Source: Myxococcales bacterium
GTDB taxonomy: Bacteria > Myxococcota_A > Polyangia > Polyangiales > Polyangiaceae
Reading direction: 5' to 3'
Length of the DNA: 51,783 nucleotides
Assembly: GCA_016794345.1 (NCBI GenBank)
Contig: JAEUKE010000245.1
Coordinates: 1-51,783 of the forward strand
A program made the translations under genes and the position numbers. Positions 16,109 through 24,484 of this stretch are shown here, piece after piece. How positions within the stretch are numbered: position 1 is the first letter of the stretch; each line of letters begins with the position of its first letter. The notes under the pieces are model-generated. The model did not search any database, was not told where the DNA came from, and saw nothing but the letters and a program-made list of their open reading frames with translations.

Positions 16109-16884
16109 GACCCGGACCGCCCGGGGGAGGCGCGTCCGAGGACGCGTCGCCGGACCGCCTCCGGCGCGAGCGCAAAGACACGCGTCGCGGCGCCGAGCGC
16201 GCGCGGATACACGACCTGCCTGGGTTTCTCGAGCAGCCGGTGGACCACGTGCCGCGCGACGTCTTCGGGCTCGGCGAGCTGCGGCATCGGGTGGGTGGCC
16301 CGCGCGACCATCGCCGTCTTCACGAAGCCGAGACGAACGTCCGTCACCGCGACGCCCTTGTCCTCGAGATCCATGGCGAGGCAGGCGAGCAACATGGAGA
16401 GCCCGGCCTTTGGCGAGCAATAGGCCGCCGCCTCGGGCAACGGGCCATACGACGCGAGCGAGCCGATCCCGACGAGGTGTCCCCGGCCGCGCGCGATCAT
16501 CGCGGGCAACGCGCCCGTGAGCGTCGCGGCAGCCCCGCAGAAGTTTACGTGCAGAGGGCCGCGGAGCGTCTCCCACGCGAGCGGGTTCGCGCCGGAGGGC
16601 GCGCCCTGTCCAGCGTTCGCCACGACGAGATCCAGCCCGCCCATTGCGTCGTCGAGCTCCCGCATCCGCGCTGCGCAACGGTCGGCGTCCGCGACGTCCA
16701 GCACCTCCACCGCGGCCTCGCCTCCAAGCTCGGAGACCTCGGCGGCGACGCGCGCGAGCTCCTCGGCCCGGCGTGCGACGAGCACGAGGCGCCTCGTCCC
16801 ACCCCGGGCGAGCTCGAGCGCGAGCGCGCGCCCGATCCCGCTCGACGCACCGGTGATCAGGGCGCTCCGCCAGCGGTCAGCCAT
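16105..16884 (-). CDS. Short-chain dehydrogenase/reductase (SDR)
   Basis: 259 residues. The N-terminal Rossmann motif TGASSGIGRALAL (about 11-23) binds NAD(P). Asp is at the end of a DVAD-type strand, NAGQGAP corresponds to the NNAG motif, and the catalytic set is Ser in GIGSLASYG with YCSPKAG (Tyr-x-x-x-Lys, about Y153/K157). A C-terminal extension runs through ARHVVHRLLEKPRQVVYP. It resembles classical SDRs acting on acyl or polyketide-like ketones, but the substrate is not evident. It overlaps the upstream methyltransferase gene by 8 bp and the downstream DUF2378-like gene by 4 bp (ATGA). The ATG at 16884 gives the usual short N terminus before the glycine motif. Confidence 0.9.
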   Translation of the reverse strand: MADRWRSALITGASSGIGRALALELARGGTRRLVLVARRAEELARVAAEVSELGGEAAVEVLDVADADRCAARMRELDDAMGGLDLVVANAGQGAPSGANPLAWETLRGPLHVNFCGAAATLTGALPAMIARGRGHLVGIGSLASYGPLPEAAAYCSPKAGLSMLLACLAMDLEDKGVAVTDVRLGFVKTAMVARATHPMPQLAEPEDVARHVVHRLLEKPRQVVYPRALGAATRVFALAPEAVRRRVLGRASPGRSGS

Positions 16885-17659
16885 GAGCGGACGGATCGCG
16901 GGGTGGGTCGACGCGCCGGCACACGAGGACCGTCCGCGGACGCTGCGCCGAGATCGGCACCTTCTCGAAGCCCCCATACGCAGCCTCGATCGTGAACCCG
17001 ATCGATTGAAGCACCAAGCGGATTTCGGTGAAGGCCCAGAGGCGGACCGAAAACATCACCTCGCGCTGCTTGCCGTCCCTCACGTAGGTGCGGCGGTCCA
17101 CGAAGCGGCCGGTCTCCAGATCGAACTGCTGCCTGTCGATCATCATGTCGCCGTTGCCTTTGTCGAGCACGGCGACGCCCGGCAGCCGGGTCATGAACTC
17201 ACGGGTGCGGAGGTCGAGCAAGAACCTGCCGTCGGGGACCAGCGCGCGGTGGACGCAGCGGAGCGTCTCGACCTGATGGTAGTCGTCGAAGAACCCGAAG
17301 GCGTCGTAGAGGCAGACGACACGGTCGAACGCGCTCTCGATCTCGAAGGAGCCCATGTCGCCGCGCACGTACTCGACCTTCAGGCCCTCGGCCTCCGCGT
17401 CCCGTCGCGCGACGTCGAGGAAGCCGTCGACCAGGTCCATGCCGAGGACGTCGTAGCCGCGCCGCGCGAGCTCGTTTGCGTGCCGGCCGTGGCCGCAGCC
17501 GAGATCCAGGACCTTCATCGGCGGCTTGGCTTCGAGCACGTCTTCCAGGAAGGTCACCTGCGCCGAGGTGTCTTCGGCGCGCAGGCTCTCTTCCATGAAG
17601 TAGAGGTACTCCTCGGCGTCGAAGAGCTGCGTGAAATCGAAGAACATCGGCTCGGGCAT
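16877..17659 (-). CDS. Class I SAM-dependent methyltransferase
   Basis: 260 residues. Motif I VLDLGCGHGRH (about 49-59) binds SAM. Acidic motif II is GMDLVDGFLDVARR, and the post-motif VEYVRGDM precedes CLYDAFGFFDD. The C-terminal half contains a beta-sheet insert (MMIDRQQFDLETGRFVDRRTYV) typical of small-molecule methyltransferases of the Methyltransf_25 type. The chain begins with DFTQLFDAEEYLYFMEESL, a helical lid. The substrate is unknown. The gene starts 19 bp after the acylase stop and overlaps the SDR gene by 8 bp, so it is part of the tailoring/export run. Confidence 0.88.
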   Translation of the reverse strand: MPEPMFFDFTQLFDAEEYLYFMEESLRAEDTSAQVTFLEDVLEAKPPMKVLDLGCGHGRHANELARRGYDVLGMDLVDGFLDVARRDAEAEGLKVEYVRGDMGSFEIESAFDRVVCLYDAFGFFDDYHQVETLRCVHRALVPDGRFLLDLRTREFMTRLPGVAVLDKGNGDMMIDRQQFDLETGRFVDRRTYVRDGKQREVMFSVRLWAFTEIRLVLQSIGFTIEAAYGGFEKVPISAQRPRTVLVCRRVDPPRDPSAHG

Positions 17660-17678
17660 CGCGCCCGAGCGTAGCGGA

Positions 17679-20045
17679 TCATCCCGGAACGATCTTTAGG
17701 AGCGTCACGGTGGTGCGCGCGGCCTCCTCTTCGGTCCACGCTATCGGAAGGCCTCCGTTCTCCCAGGGGACGCGGTGGTCTTCGAAATGCGGCGAAAAGG
17801 GGTTGCCCGATTGCCCGGCGAGGAGCGCATAGCGGCTGTTCGCCCAGCCGCCGACGTCGATCACGACGCGGAGGTTGGGCACGCCGATCGGGCCAGCCAG
17901 GGGATCGGCGAGGTCGAGCGAGCCCTGCACGATGGTCGTGGCGTCGCCTGCGAACGGCCTCGGCCCGAGACCGAGCGCGAAATCGAGCGCGCGAGCGGTC
18001 TTGCCGAACGGGTGATGGAGCCGCAGGGGGCGGACGTCGCCCCAGCGCCACGTCGAGGTGTCGACGCCTCGCTCCTCCTTCAGTCTCGCGACCGCGCGAC
18101 CCAGGGCGCGGGCGATCGCGGCCGGCCAACCCTCGTCGAACCAGCCCTCGGGTTGCTCGCGGATCAACCGGGACAGGTGGGACATCCGCCGGGTGATGAG
18201 CGTCGTGTGGGGGAGGGCCGGGTGGAAGCCGGCGCCCATCGCGCGCCCCGCGGTGCGCGGCGCCTTCACCGAGAGGACACGCGTCACGAGCGAGCTCACG
18301 AAGAGGGCCCACACGCTCGCGCCGACCGAGCTCGCCGCCATCCGGCCGTCCCACGTCGCGAGCAGCTCGCGCGCCAGCGCGGCGCCGTCGTCGGATGGTG
18401 GCGAGGCGAGCACGCGCTCTCGAACCTCGTTCCAGACCGGCGTCAGCGTGTCCTTCTGCAGATCCTGCGTGGATGCGATTGTCCAATCGCGTCGGCTCGA
18501 CAGCACCTCGACGAGGCGCTGCTGGCGGTAGCCATCGAGCCAGTCCACCCCGAAGAACGGCTTGCCGTCCTCATGGGGGCAGGGCGCGTTGTTCGCGCTC
18601 GCCACGAACCCCTCCGGCGGGTCGTTCGTGAAGGGCATCGACTCGAAGGCGACGGGCTCGTCATCCCAACCCGAGTCCGGCAGCCAGCCCGGGCGCGGCA
18701 TCGTCCCGTGCCCGCTCCTGCGCACCGGTACCTCGACGCCGAGCCGCCACGCGAGACCTCCCTTCACGTCGGCGTACACCACGTTCACGCTGGAAGCGGA
18801 GCCGTCGCGGAACAGATCGTGGAACGCCTCCCGGCTCTCCGCGAGGTGGGCACGGTAGAGCCCGGTGTACGGGCGCCGCGCGAGCCAGGTGGCGGCCATC
18901 GAGAGCCCTTGCCCGCGCCCCAGCACCGGCCCGACCATCGGCCCGCGCTTCGTGACGAGCACGTCCTCGATCACGCTGGGTCGGCCCTTCACGTCGATGC
19001 GCTCGGCGCGGTGCTCACACGGGGCGAAGCCGTCTCCTTCGCGCACGCTCCGGCCGTCGGGCCCGACCTCTTCGATGAAGAAGTCGGTGTTGTCCGCGTG
19101 GGCTGCGGTCACCGCCCAGGCGCAGTGCTCGTTGTGGCCTATCGCGAAGCCAGGTGTGCCCACGAAGCTCGCCCCGGTCACGCGCCAGCGCGGCGTGTGC
19201 AGGTGCGACAGGTACCAATGTACCGGCACGTCAGGCGGCAGGTGAGGGTCGGCCGCGAGGATCGGGCGGCCCGTCGCGGAGCGCTCGACCCCGACCGCCC
19301 AGGCGTTCGATGCGCCGCCGAGGGGCGCGAGGGCCCGCAGCGCCTCGAGATCTTGCAGGAGCCGCTCGGCGGCATGTCCCGCGCGGGCGAAGGGCTCGCG
19401 CGACGACGGCATGTCGCCCGGATAGGGCGCGTCGATCGCGAGGAGCGCCTCTTCGCCGTCCTCTTGCCAGCACTCGAGACGGAGCAGCTCGACGTCCCAG
19501 TTCGACGCGAGCGCGAAGCAGAGGAGCACGCTCACGGCGTGCGGATCCGCCGCGTCCCACGCGGTGGGCTCGCAGCCGAGGAGCGCGAGCTCGTGCGCTC
19601 GGCGCTTGGCGCCGAGGCGGACGCCCGCGGTGATCCCACGCGCGTAGGCGTCGAGCTGCGCGCGAACCTCGGGGCGCGCGACCTCCAGCTGAGCGCCCGC
19701 GGCGCGCTTGAACCCGATCCGACGCGCGAGCCTGTCGACGGGCAAGCCTTCTTCCCCCGCGACCTCGGCCAGCGTCCCGCGGACCGTACGGACGAGCAGC
19801 TCGAGCTGCGCGGCTCGATCCTGGCCGTGGCAGAACCCGAGGCCGAAGAAAGCGTCGTCGTCGTTCTGGGCGAAGATGCTCGGGATCCCGTGGGCGTCGC
19901 GCCTTATCTCGATCGCCGCGTGGAGACCGGTCGCGTGGATCGTGCCTTCGTGATGGGGGAGCCGATCCCCGAGCGCGGCGCGGAGCGCGAGCTTGGCGAG
20001 CTGGCGGAGCCTTCCCTCTGCGCGAGGCGTCATGCCGGCGCTCAT
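17679..20045 (-). CDS. Penicillin acylase-family Ntn hydrolase without a visible signal peptide
   Basis: 788 residues. The alpha part (about 40-240) has IRRDAHGIPSIFAQNDDDAFFGLGFCHGQDR, the family start in which His is conserved. Autocatalytic cleavage would occur before Ser246 in GGASNAWAVG, the nucleophile of the new beta chain, followed by GRPILAADPHLPPDVPVHWY. Later conserved parts include WAVTAAHADNTDFF and FVASANNAPCP. Members cleave amide bonds: beta-lactam side chains, acyl-homoserine lactones, or N-acyl siderophore precursors (PvdQ). Most are exported, but here the ATG at 20045 begins MSAGMTPRAEGRLRQLA, with no hydrophobic core. Upstream in-frame residues are Arg/Ser-rich antisense of the adaptor gene and do not supply a signal. 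It follows the adaptor gene by 49 bp. Confidence 0.88.
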   Translation of the reverse strand: MSAGMTPRAEGRLRQLAKLALRAALGDRLPHHEGTIHATGLHAAIEIRRDAHGIPSIFAQNDDDAFFGLGFCHGQDRAAQLELLVRTVRGTLAEVAGEEGLPVDRLARRIGFKRAAGAQLEVARPEVRAQLDAYARGITAGVRLGAKRRAHELALLGCEPTAWDAADPHAVSVLLCFALASNWDVELLRLECWQEDGEEALLAIDAPYPGDMPSSREPFARAGHAAERLLQDLEALRALAPLGGASNAWAVGVERSATGRPILAADPHLPPDVPVHWYLSHLHTPRWRVTGASFVGTPGFAIGHNEHCAWAVTAAHADNTDFFIEEVGPDGRSVREGDGFAPCEHRAERIDVKGRPSVIEDVLVTKRGPMVGPVLGRGQGLSMAATWLARRPYTGLYRAHLAESREAFHDLFRDGSASSVNVVYADVKGGLAWRLGVEVPVRRSGHGTMPRPGWLPDSGWDDEPVAFESMPFTNDPPEGFVASANNAPCPHEDGKPFFGVDWLDGYRQQRLVEVLSSRRDWTIASTQDLQKDTLTPVWNEVRERVLASPPSDDGAALARELLATWDGRMAASSVGASVWALFVSSLVTRVLSVKAPRTAGRAMGAGFHPALPHTTLITRRMSHLSRLIREQPEGWFDEGWPAAIARALGRAVARLKEERGVDTSTWRWGDVRPLRLHHPFGKTARALDFALGLGPRPFAGDATTIVQGSLDLADPLAGPIGVPNLRVVIDVGGWANSRYALLAGQSGNPFSPHFEDHRVPWENGGLPIAWTEEEAARTTVTLLKIVPG

Positions 20046-20094
20046 AGCGGGAGCAGAAGGATGAGCAAACCCACAAAGCGCCCTCCCGCGGGGG

Positions 20095-21315
20095 TCACAA
20101 GGCGCGACGCGCGATCTCCACCCCCGGCTTGATCTTCTCGCTCGGATGCACGAGGACCTCGGCGCCTTCTTCGAGACCTTCGCGGACCTCGACGCTCGCC
20201 GCGTCCCGCTCGCCGATCTGGATCGTGCGGAGCTCCGCGCGACCTCCGACGACAACGTAAGCGGCCCAGTCGGCGCCCGACTTGAAGGCCGCGCCGAGGG
20301 GGATCGTCACCGCGTCGAGCTTCTCCGAGACAAGCACCTTGGACTCGACCCGGAAGCCATCTCCGAGCCGACCGTAGGCGCTCGCGGGGTTCTGGATGTC
20401 GAGCACGACGTGCACGCGCTGCTCCTCCACGCCCAGCGCGGAGAGCCGCGTGAACGCGCTCGGCTCGATGACCCGCACCCGTGCGTCGAGGATCGCGCCG
20501 CCCCACCTGTCGATCGTGGCTCGCGCGCCGGGCTCGATCTTCACCGCGTCGCTGGTGAGGACGTCGACGGCCACCTCGAGCTCCTCCGGATCTCCGATCT
20601 CGATGAGCGGGGTCCCGGGCGCCACCGGTCCTGCGCTCTCCGACAGGACGCGGAGCACGCGGCCGCGGGCCGGCGCGGTCACCTCGAACTTGTCGGATAC
20701 GGACTTCTTGTCGCCGATCCGGCTGAGGGCGCTCCTGGCCATCGCGAGATCGTGGGCCGCGATCCGCACCGCGAGCTCCGCGGATGCGAGCTGCGCTTTC
20801 TTGACGCGCTGATCGTAGTCGGCGCGCTCGACGACCTCGCGGGAGACCGCGCCGTCCTTCCCTAGCGTCTCCGCCTTCGCCGCGTCCTCTCGCGACTGCT
20901 TCTCGGCGAGCCGGGCTGCGTCGAGCAGGCTCTCCGACTGCTTGCGCTGCGCGTCCGCAGCGAGCACGCGCGCCTCGGCGCCGGACTTCGTCCGCTCGTC
21001 GAGGAGCGGCGGCTCGGAGGGCACGATGGTGGCGAGCACGTGGCCGGCCTCGATCGGATCGCCGGCGCGCAGCCCGATCCGGGCCAGGTTGCCCGCGAGC
21101 GGCGCGGACACCACGTATCGGTCCTTGACCCGCGCCTTCCCCGTCGCGTCGACCGTGACGCGGAGCGGCCCGCGCGCGACCCGCGTCGTCTCGGCGGGGA
21201 CCGGCTTGGGGAGGTACGCGTACACGATGAGCCCGATCGTGGTCGCCGCGGCGGCGACCACGATCGTTCGGCGGATCCACCGCCCAATGTTCCGCGCCAG
21301 CTTCTTGTTCGCCAC
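20095..21315 (-). CDS. Periplasmic adaptor (HlyD/MacA-like) of an ABC exporter
   Basis: 406 residues. One N-terminal transmembrane anchor (TIVVAAAATTIGLIVYAYL) is followed by a biotinyl-lipoyl-like domain (YVVSAPLAGNLARIGLRAGDPIEAGHVLATI), a helical hairpin (about 110-210, rich in Ala, Glu, Lys and Arg), the second lipoyl half (VTAPARGRVLRVLSESAGPVAPGTPLIEIGD), and beta-barrel and membrane-proximal domains (LGDGFRVESKVLV..VTIPLGAAF). It links an inner-membrane ABC exporter to an outer-membrane channel. The gene starts 3 bp after the FtsX-like permease stop, so the three exporter genes form one unit. No TolC gene is in the window. Confidence 0.9.
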   Translation of the reverse strand: MANKKLARNIGRWIRRTIVVAAAATTIGLIVYAYLPKPVPAETTRVARGPLRVTVDATGKARVKDRYVVSAPLAGNLARIGLRAGDPIEAGHVLATIVPSEPPLLDERTKSGAEARVLAADAQRKQSESLLDAARLAEKQSREDAAKAETLGKDGAVSREVVERADYDQRVKKAQLASAELAVRIAAHDLAMARSALSRIGDKKSVSDKFEVTAPARGRVLRVLSESAGPVAPGTPLIEIGDPEELEVAVDVLTSDAVKIEPGARATIDRWGGAILDARVRVIEPSAFTRLSALGVEEQRVHVVLDIQNPASAYGRLGDGFRVESKVLVSEKLDAVTIPLGAAFKSGADWAAYVVVGGRAELRTIQIGERDAASVEVREGLEEGAEVLVHPSEKIKPGVEIARRAL

Positions 21316-21318
21316 GCC

Positions 21319-23682
21319 TCATTCCCTCGTCTTGAGAACACCGATGAGATCCAACGCGTCGATGCGGCGCTTGATCAGGACCGCGCTCACGAGCGCAGTC
21401 GCGACCGTGACCGCGACGGCGAAGGCGTACGTTCGATCGCTCACGTCGACGCGCATCCGATAGAGCTCGGGATCGGTCGCGCCCGCGACGGCGTCGGTCA
21501 GGAGGCGCCCGAGCCAGAGCCCGAGCGGCAGCGCGGCCGCGACATACACCGCGATCTCGCTCAGGAGGAGCGTCGCGATTTCGCGCCGGGTGAAGCCGAG
21601 CACGCGCAGGCTCGCCAGATCGCGCGCTCGCATCGAGAGCGCGACTCGCGCGCTGTTGTAGACGATGCCGACGGCGATCGTCGCAGCGAACAAGGTGAGG
21701 ACGAGCGTCGTCGTCCACAGGTAGGACGTCTGCCGCTTGAACAACGCGAGCACCACGTCCCGGCGGAGGACCGAGCCGACGCCGGGCATCTCCTTCAGCC
21801 GGGCCTCGACCTCTTCGATGCGGCCGTGCTCGACCGAGAGCGCTGCGCCGGTCGCGACATTCACCTCCCCCAGGAGCTCGTGGACCTCCTCCAGGCGGGC
21901 GTGCGCTTGCATTCCGAAGAGCTCGTTCGAGATGCCGGAGACCACGACCTCGACCTTGCGTCGGTCCCCGGAGAGCACCTCGATCGTCACCCGGTCGCCG
22001 GGCTCGACCTCGAGCCGCTCGGCGAGCACCTCGGTCAAGACGAGCCCGCCGGGCGGCATCTCGTGGACCCGCATCGGGTGCTCGACCAGGCGCCGGAGCA
22101 CCGCGCCATCCGCGTGCCCGACGAGCCCTACGTCCCGGTACCGCTGGGCCGAGCGCACGCGGACGGGGACCGCCCGCTGCTGCTCGGCGCCCACCACGCC
22201 AGGCAGGTGCCGCAGCTCGTCTACCGCGGCACCGTCGAGCGGCTCGCGGAACGAAACCAGGAGGTCATCGCGCGACGCCGTCTGGAACTCGAGGTCGAAG
22301 AGGAGGTCCATCGCGTCGTAGCCGAAGCGCGCGGACACCAGCGTGGCGACCGCGGTCGCGATGCCGAGCGTGTAGAGCACCGTGCGGACCGGCCGCCGCG
22401 TGAGCTCGCGCACGACCATCATGCCCGAGGCGCCCGCGAGCGCGGCGAGCCCGAGCCGCTCCACGAGCGAGCGCTCGTAGCGCGCTGGAGGCTCGGCCTG
22501 CATGGCCTGCGCAGGCGGGAGGCGCACGGCGCTCCAGACGGCGGTCAACGCGCCGCCGAACGCGGCGATCGCGCTGGCGACCACCGCCTTGATCGCGACC
22601 TCGGCGTCGACCCGGAAGCCGTATGAAGGGAACCGGAAGTAGTCCGCGTAGAGCGAGGTCAAGCCGCCGCCGAGGTAAGCCCCGAGCCCCAGCCCGATCC
22701 CGGTGCCGACGAGCACCATGATCGAGACGAGCTCGATGTAGTGCGACGCGATCACCAGGTTCGAGTAGCCGAGAGCCTTGAGGGTCGCGATCTGTGGACG
22801 CTCGAGGTTCACGATCCGCGACAGGACGACGTAGACGAGGAACACCGCGACCCCGAGGAAGATCGCGGGTGCGACCAGGGCGAACGTCGAGAGCTGCCGC
22901 AGCTCCGCGCTCAGCATCAGGTGCGAGGGCTGCCTGTCGCGAGCGTAGGCCCCGAGCCCGCCGTACGGCTCGAGCACCCGATCGACGTTGCCGAGGACCG
23001 CGCGCTCGCTCGCGTCGTGGTTCAGGGCGAGCAGCGCGTCGTTGAAGGCTCCCTCCAGCTGGAACGCGGGGGCGAGCACGTCCTCGCGCATCCAGAACAC
23101 GCCGACGCGCGCCTCGTCGGCCATCGGCTCGCCGGCGCTGACCGCAAAGACGTATTCGGGCGACATGGCCGTCCCGCTGACGCGGAGCTCGCGGAGCACC
23201 CCGTTGAGCACGGCAGGGACGGTGTCGCCGGGCTCGATTCCGTGGATGCGCGCGAACGAGTCGAGCACCAGCACCTCCTCGCCGTGGCCCGGCTCCGGCA
23301 TGCTGCCGCGCCGGACCTGCACGTCGCAGAGCCGGGAGCGGCCCGTCGCCGGGAGCGACACGATCTGGGCGAGCACGGGCTCGGTCATGTCGGGCAGCGG
23401 CACCATGGCGGCGACGACGAGGCGCACCTCGGCGGCCTCGACGCCGGGGATCGCTTCGAGGTCGGCCTGCAGCGCGCGCGGGGCGCGCTCGGCGTGTACG
23501 AAGACGTCGGCGAAGCGGTGCGACAGGTAGAAGGCGTCTCGCGCAAACACGAGCGAGCCCTGCGCGCTCGCGAAGGACACGTAGCTCGCGATGCCGCTCG
23601 CCACGACGAGCGCGATGGTGAGCGCTTGGCCGCCGAGGCGCCACACGTCGCGCCAGAGCTTCCGCGTGAGCGCGCTCACCAT
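21319..23682 (-). CDS. FtsX/MacB-type ABC transporter permease
   Basis: 787 residues. An N-terminal transmembrane helix (ALTIALVVASGIASYVSFASA) precedes a large periplasmic domain. A first FtsX block (about 275-400, FLGVAVFLVYVVLSRIVNLERPQIATLKALGYSN) follows. A second periplasmic domain comes next (VRVRSAQRYRDVGLVGHADG, VGDRVTIEVLSGD-like), and a C-terminal FtsX block ends the chain (TIAVGIVYNSARVALSMRARDLASLRVLGFTRREIATLLL). The duplicated FtsX layout is that of the YbbP/LolE-like exporter permeases. These use ATP hydrolysis on the cytoplasmic side to move a lipid, peptide or metabolite out of the inner membrane. It overlaps the upstream ATPase gene by 7 bp. Confidence 0.92.
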   Translation of the reverse strand: MVSALTRKLWRDVWRLGGQALTIALVVASGIASYVSFASAQGSLVFARDAFYLSHRFADVFVHAERAPRALQADLEAIPGVEAAEVRLVVAAMVPLPDMTEPVLAQIVSLPATGRSRLCDVQVRRGSMPEPGHGEEVLVLDSFARIHGIEPGDTVPAVLNGVLRELRVSGTAMSPEYVFAVSAGEPMADEARVGVFWMREDVLAPAFQLEGAFNDALLALNHDASERAVLGNVDRVLEPYGGLGAYARDRQPSHLMLSAELRQLSTFALVAPAIFLGVAVFLVYVVLSRIVNLERPQIATLKALGYSNLVIASHYIELVSIMVLVGTGIGLGLGAYLGGGLTSLYADYFRFPSYGFRVDAEVAIKAVVASAIAAFGGALTAVWSAVRLPPAQAMQAEPPARYERSLVERLGLAALAGASGMMVVRELTRRPVRTVLYTLGIATAVATLVSARFGYDAMDLLFDLEFQTASRDDLLVSFREPLDGAAVDELRHLPGVVGAEQQRAVPVRVRSAQRYRDVGLVGHADGAVLRRLVEHPMRVHEMPPGGLVLTEVLAERLEVEPGDRVTIEVLSGDRRKVEVVVSGISNELFGMQAHARLEEVHELLGEVNVATGAALSVEHGRIEEVEARLKEMPGVGSVLRRDVVLALFKRQTSYLWTTTLVLTLFAATIAVGIVYNSARVALSMRARDLASLRVLGFTRREIATLLLSEIAVYVAAALPLGLWLGRLLTDAVAGATDPELYRMRVDVSDRTYAFAVAVTVATALVSAVLIKRRIDALDLIGVLKTRE

Positions 23683-24386
23683 TGGATTTCGCTCGCCGTG
23701 ACCCGGTGAGGGTTCCGCTCCACGCCGGTGATCTTGCCGTCTCCCATGGTGATGACGCGATCGGCCAGCTTGGCGATGGGCGCGTTGTGGGTGATGACCG
23801 CCGTCGTCGTGCCGAGCTCGCGGTTGACGCGCTCGATCACGGAGAGCACGAGCTGCCCGGTGCGAAAATCGAGCGCGCCGGTCGGCTCGTCGCAGAGCAG
23901 GACCTCCGGACGCTTCGCCACGGCCCTCGCGATGGCGACGCGCTGCTGCTCCCCGCCCGAGAGCTGGGCGGGGAAGTGGTCGAGCCGTTCTCCGAGGCCC
24001 ACGAGCTCCAGGGCGTCCTCCGCCTCGATCGGGTCCTGGGCGATGTCCGTGACCAGCGCGACGTTCTCGCGCGCGGTGAGGCTCGGGATGAGGTTGTAGA
24101 ACTGGAAGACGAAGCCCACGTGCTCGCGCCGATATCGGGTGAGCTCGGCCTCGTCCGCCGCGGTGAGGTCGTGGTCCCGGTAGATGACGGTGCCGCTCGT
24201 CGGGACGTCGAGGCCGCCGAGGATGTTGAGCAGGGTCGACTTGCCGCTCCCCGACGCGCCGAGCAAGACCGCGAGCTCACCCGGAAACAGCTCGAGATCC
24301 ACACCACGCAAGGCGTGCACGTCCACCTCGCCCATTCGGTAGATCTTGGTCAATTGTCGCGCGGAGAACACTGCCTCGTCGGCCAC
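23676..24386 (-). CDS. ABC exporter ATPase (LolD/MacB-N/DevA-like)
   Basis: 236 residues. Walker A is GASGSGKSTLLN, followed by GGLDVPTSG and the Q-loop FVFQFYNLIPSLTARENVAL; the signature is LSGGEQQRVAIARA, Walker B is VLLCDEPTGALD, and the H-loop is THN. The insertion pattern FNLLPxLTxxEN and the lack of extra domains place it with the LolD/FtsE/MacB-type ATPases that serve FtsX permeases. The GTG at 24386 is chosen because it gives the family's normal N terminus (ADEAVFSARQLTKIY). It is the first gene of the leftward run, and its upstream region (98 bp) is shared with the divergent kinase gene. Confidence 0.93.
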   Translation of the reverse strand: MADEAVFSARQLTKIYRMGEVDVHALRGVDLELFPGELAVLLGASGSGKSTLLNILGGLDVPTSGTVIYRDHDLTAADEAELTRYRREHVGFVFQFYNLIPSLTARENVALVTDIAQDPIEAEDALELVGLGERLDHFPAQLSGGEQQRVAIARAVAKRPEVLLCDEPTGALDFRTGQLVLSVIERVNRELGTTTAVITHNAPIAKLADRVITMGDGKITGVERNPHRVTASEIQW

Positions 24387-24484
24387 GGCGCGCCACCCCG
24401 CAAGATGAATGCCGTGCGCTGGGTCAGCCCCGTTGTCGAAGCGCGGCCGCACGTCCTGCGTTTTCGCGCACCGGCTGCAGGATA

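Noticed and set aside
17679..20045. PvdQ orthologue
   Set aside because: Family membership is clear, but no siderophore genes and no signal peptide are visible, so naming it would overreach.
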